DNA of 64,000 bases, taken from CAJINA01 sp964647585 (lineage in GTDB: Bacteria; Desulfobacterota; Desulfobacteria; Desulfobacterales; CAJINA01). Under the pieces are notes generated by a model. The model was not told where the DNA came from and did no database searches. It saw only the letters and a list, made by a program, of their open reading frames with translations. The translations under genes and the position numbers were made by a program. Shown one piece after another: positions 62,284-64,000 of the stretch. Numbering within the stretch: position 1 is the first letter of the stretch; the number at the start of each line of letters is the position of its first letter. The stretch spans positions 1 to 64,000 of the forward strand of contig CAZYGG010000007.1 in NCBI GenBank assembly GCA_964647585.1. Reading direction: 5' to 3'.

Positions 62284-62539
62284 GTTTCCCTCCTGGGTCT
62301 GTTTCGTCAGTTGAAACGGGTTATGCCAAATAGTATAGCAACTGCATATTTACCGAAAAAGCAATGGAAAAATAATGCGCAATGAACATTTCCCGCAGAA
62401 TTTCAAAACTATTGCCGCTAAGTGGAATATGCACATTGAACCGGCAGAGCTTAATTCATACGCTTGTGATGCCGTTATCCGGAATCAGGTGCCGATCTCT
62501 GCTGTTGAAAAAAACCGGGGCCCCATGTAATATCGGCGC

Positions 62540-63769
62540 ATGATTGCATCTTCATCTTCAAACGGTGTGGCGCCTGCAGGCACTTTCCGTATTCCCCTGG
62601 ATGAGGTCTCCAGACGCATAGCTGCCTTACAAGAACAGCTGCGTTCGCGGAAACTGGCCGGTGCCCTTCTTTTTCAACGGATCGATATTCTCTACTTTTC
62701 CGGTACGGCCCAGGCCGGCTACCTGTTTATTCCCGTCCAGGGCGATGCCACCCTGTTCATCCGGCGGCATCTGCCGCGGGCTCAAGCGGAATCACCTCTC
62801 CCGAATATCCTGCCCATTGACGCCCTCGCCAGCCTGCCTGATCTGCTGAAGATCCGGCATGGCTCACTGGCCGGGGCCGTAGGTCTCGAGTTCGACGTCC
62901 TGCCCGTCCGAACCTATCACTTCTTGAAATCACTTTTCCCCGAACAGGTTTTTAGGGACGTGTCACCGCTCATTCACCGGACCCGCATGATTAAATCCCG
63001 GTGGGAATTGAACCAAATGGCGTTGACGGCTGCCCTTTCGTGTAAAATATTTGAGTATATGCGCTCCGCCATACGTCCGGGCCTTACCGAGATCGAATTC
63101 TCGGGGATGATCGATGCGTTTGCCCGCAAGCACGGGCATGGCGGCGGGCTCCGCTGCCGTGATTTTCTGACCGATCTCTACTCGTGGCACATCCTCAGCG
63201 GCACCAGCGGTGGCCGCCTGGGGCACCTGGACTCCCCGGCCAGCGGGTCGGGCACTTCGGTGGCGTTCCCCTGCGGAGCCGGTTATAAAAAGCTGGCGGC
63301 CAATGAACCGGTGATGGTCGATTTCGGAACCGTCCTGAACGGCTACCATATGGACGAGACCCGGATGTTCGCCATCGGGCCACTGCCCGCAGAAGCACAC
63401 GACGCCTGCCGGGCAGCCATCGACATCCACCGGGCGGTCCTGGCGGCAGCCCGGCCGGGTGTGACCATGGATGCGCTTTTCAACCTGGCGGTCCGGACAG
63501 CTGAAACCCTGGGGTATGGTGAGCAGTTCCTGGGCCCCCCGGGCCACAAGACCGCTTTCATCGGCCACGGTGTCGGCCTGGAACTGGTTGAACCGCCATT
63601 TATCGCCCGGGACAAAAAAGAGAAACTGGAACCCGGCATGGTGCTGGCGATCGAGCCTAAAATGGTTTTCGCCGACCGCTTTTGCGCCGGTATCGAAAGC
63701 GTGATTGCCGTTACCGAAACCGGTGCGTCCCTGCTCAGCCAGGTTCCTGAAGAAATATTCATCTGTTAG
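62540..63769 (+). CDS. M24-family metallopeptidase (Xaa-Pro aminopeptidase-like)
   Basis: The 409-residue protein has an N-terminal creatinase-like domain (about 20-150) and the pita-bread catalytic domain. All five metal ligands are visible: two Asp in MVDFGTVLNGYHMDETRMF (about 256-274), His in FIGHGVGLELVE (about 342), and Glu in LEPGMVLAIEPKMV and in AGIESVIAVTE. It should remove N-terminal residues before proline or act as a related proline-linked hydrolase. No signal peptide is seen. The neighbours give no substrate hint. Confidence 0.9.
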   Translation: MIASSSSNGVAPAGTFRIPLDEVSRRIAALQEQLRSRKLAGALLFQRIDILYFSGTAQAGYLFIPVQGDATLFIRRHLPRAQAESPLPNILPIDALASLPDLLKIRHGSLAGAVGLEFDVLPVRTYHFLKSLFPEQVFRDVSPLIHRTRMIKSRWELNQMALTAALSCKIFEYMRSAIRPGLTEIEFSGMIDAFARKHGHGGGLRCRDFLTDLYSWHILSGTSGGRLGHLDSPASGSGTSVAFPCGAGYKKLAANEPVMVDFGTVLNGYHMDETRMFAIGPLPAEAHDACRAAIDIHRAVLAAARPGVTMDALFNLAVRTAETLGYGEQFLGPPGHKTAFIGHGVGLELVEPPFIARDKKEKLEPGMVLAIEPKMVFADRFCAGIESVIAVTETGASLLSQVPEEIFIC

Positions 63770-63884
63770 CACGTTTGTCGCAACATTGTTACGATAGAGT
63801 CAGTCCGGGCGGGCAGAGGGTTATGGACGCCTTTAGAATATCCGGACTAAAAAACTCGAAATCCGAATTCCGAAATACGAAACA

Positions 63885-64000
63885 ATGACAGAAAACAAAT
63901 CATTCGAGCAGGGCCCGATACGTCCCCCTAACGAAGCCCGCAGCCTGCTTTTGCGCATCACCCGCAATTGCCCCTGGAACCATTGCCTTTTCTGCCCGGT
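63885..64000 (+). CDS. Radical SAM protein, 5' part only
   Basis: The window ends after 38 codons. They contain the start MTENKSFEQGPIRPP and the cluster motif TRNCPWNHCLFCPV, with C29, C34 and C37 spaced CX4CX2C as in the protein at 54067-54942. The two therefore belong to the same family of radical SAM proteins. Function cannot be given from this fragment. Confidence 0.8.
   Translation, partial: MTENKSFEQGPIRPPNEARSLLLRITRNCPWNHCLFCP

Overview
The window (GC-rich, 64 kb) looks like a chromosomal segment of an anaerobic Desulfobacterota (former Deltaproteobacteria), most probably Desulfobacterales-like. The reasons are two UGA-decoding selenoprotein genes (a HesB-like and a SelW-like protein), a tungsten-type aldehyde:ferredoxin oxidoreductase plus a tungstate ABC transporter, a one-chain pyruvate:ferredoxin oxidoreductase, sigma-54 promoters with an enhancer-binding protein, and taurine dissimilation to sulfite. 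No rRNA, tRNA, CRISPR array, phage or intact insertion sequence was seen. The species is not identified.

Layout. 0-3.3 kb: macro-domain protein, HesB-like selenoprotein with its own promoter and terminator, then a three-gene operon (enoyl-CoA isomerase-like, nitroreductase, LysE-type exporter). 3.6-10.4 kb: MarR regulator and a tripartite RND efflux system (adaptor, pump, TolC-like) ending at an intrinsic terminator. 10.5-15.5 kb: a decayed C69 dipeptidase, carB without carA, and a thioesterase. 15.6-23.5 kb: a sigma-54 regulon. An enhancer-binding regulator lies between a leftward unit (TIM-barrel hydrolase, AOR) and a rightward unit (atypical acyl-CoA dehydrogenase, lactonase-like metallo-hydrolase). 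Both units have near-identical -24/-12 promoters and a shared 15-bp upstream palindrome. 23.7-25.1 kb: an AT-rich methyltransferase island. 25.1-29.1 kb: taurine degradation (xsc, tpa, GntR regulator). 29.4-34.7 kb: a quinone-reductase remnant, the SelW-like selenoprotein, and an aldolase/GMC oxidoreductase/aldehyde dehydrogenase operon. 34.9-41.4 kb: lipoproteins, a signal-less binding protein, PilZ and DUF4388-DUF1566 proteins. 41.4-49.8 kb: hisE, hisG, then carbamoyl-phosphate and ornithine genes on the minus strand (pyrB, carbamate kinase, a cyclic-2,3-diphosphoglycerate-synthetase-family GTPase, argF, rocD, GntR regulator). 50-53.8 kb: periplasmic FmdE-like protein and tungstate transporter wtpABC. 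54-64 kb: radical SAM, thioesterase, CBS protein, an ORF-less group IIC intron behind the por terminator, por, a beta-hydroxyacid dehydrogenase, a broken UspA gene, an M24 peptidase and the start of another radical SAM gene.

The intergenic DNA is unusually rich in dispersed palindromic elements. One family, with a conserved core inside three different types of terminal inverted repeat, occurs five times (3.4, 41.7, 42.7, 44.9 and 47.5 kb). At least three other repeat families occur two or three times each.

Themes that link genes: tungsten (wtpABC supplies the AOR-type enzyme), selenium (two Sec proteins), ferredoxin-linked oxidations (AOR, Por), and C2/sulfonate metabolism (Xsc makes acetyl phosphate and sulfite). 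The most interesting candidate for an undescribed system is the sigma-54 regulon at 15.8-23.5 kb.
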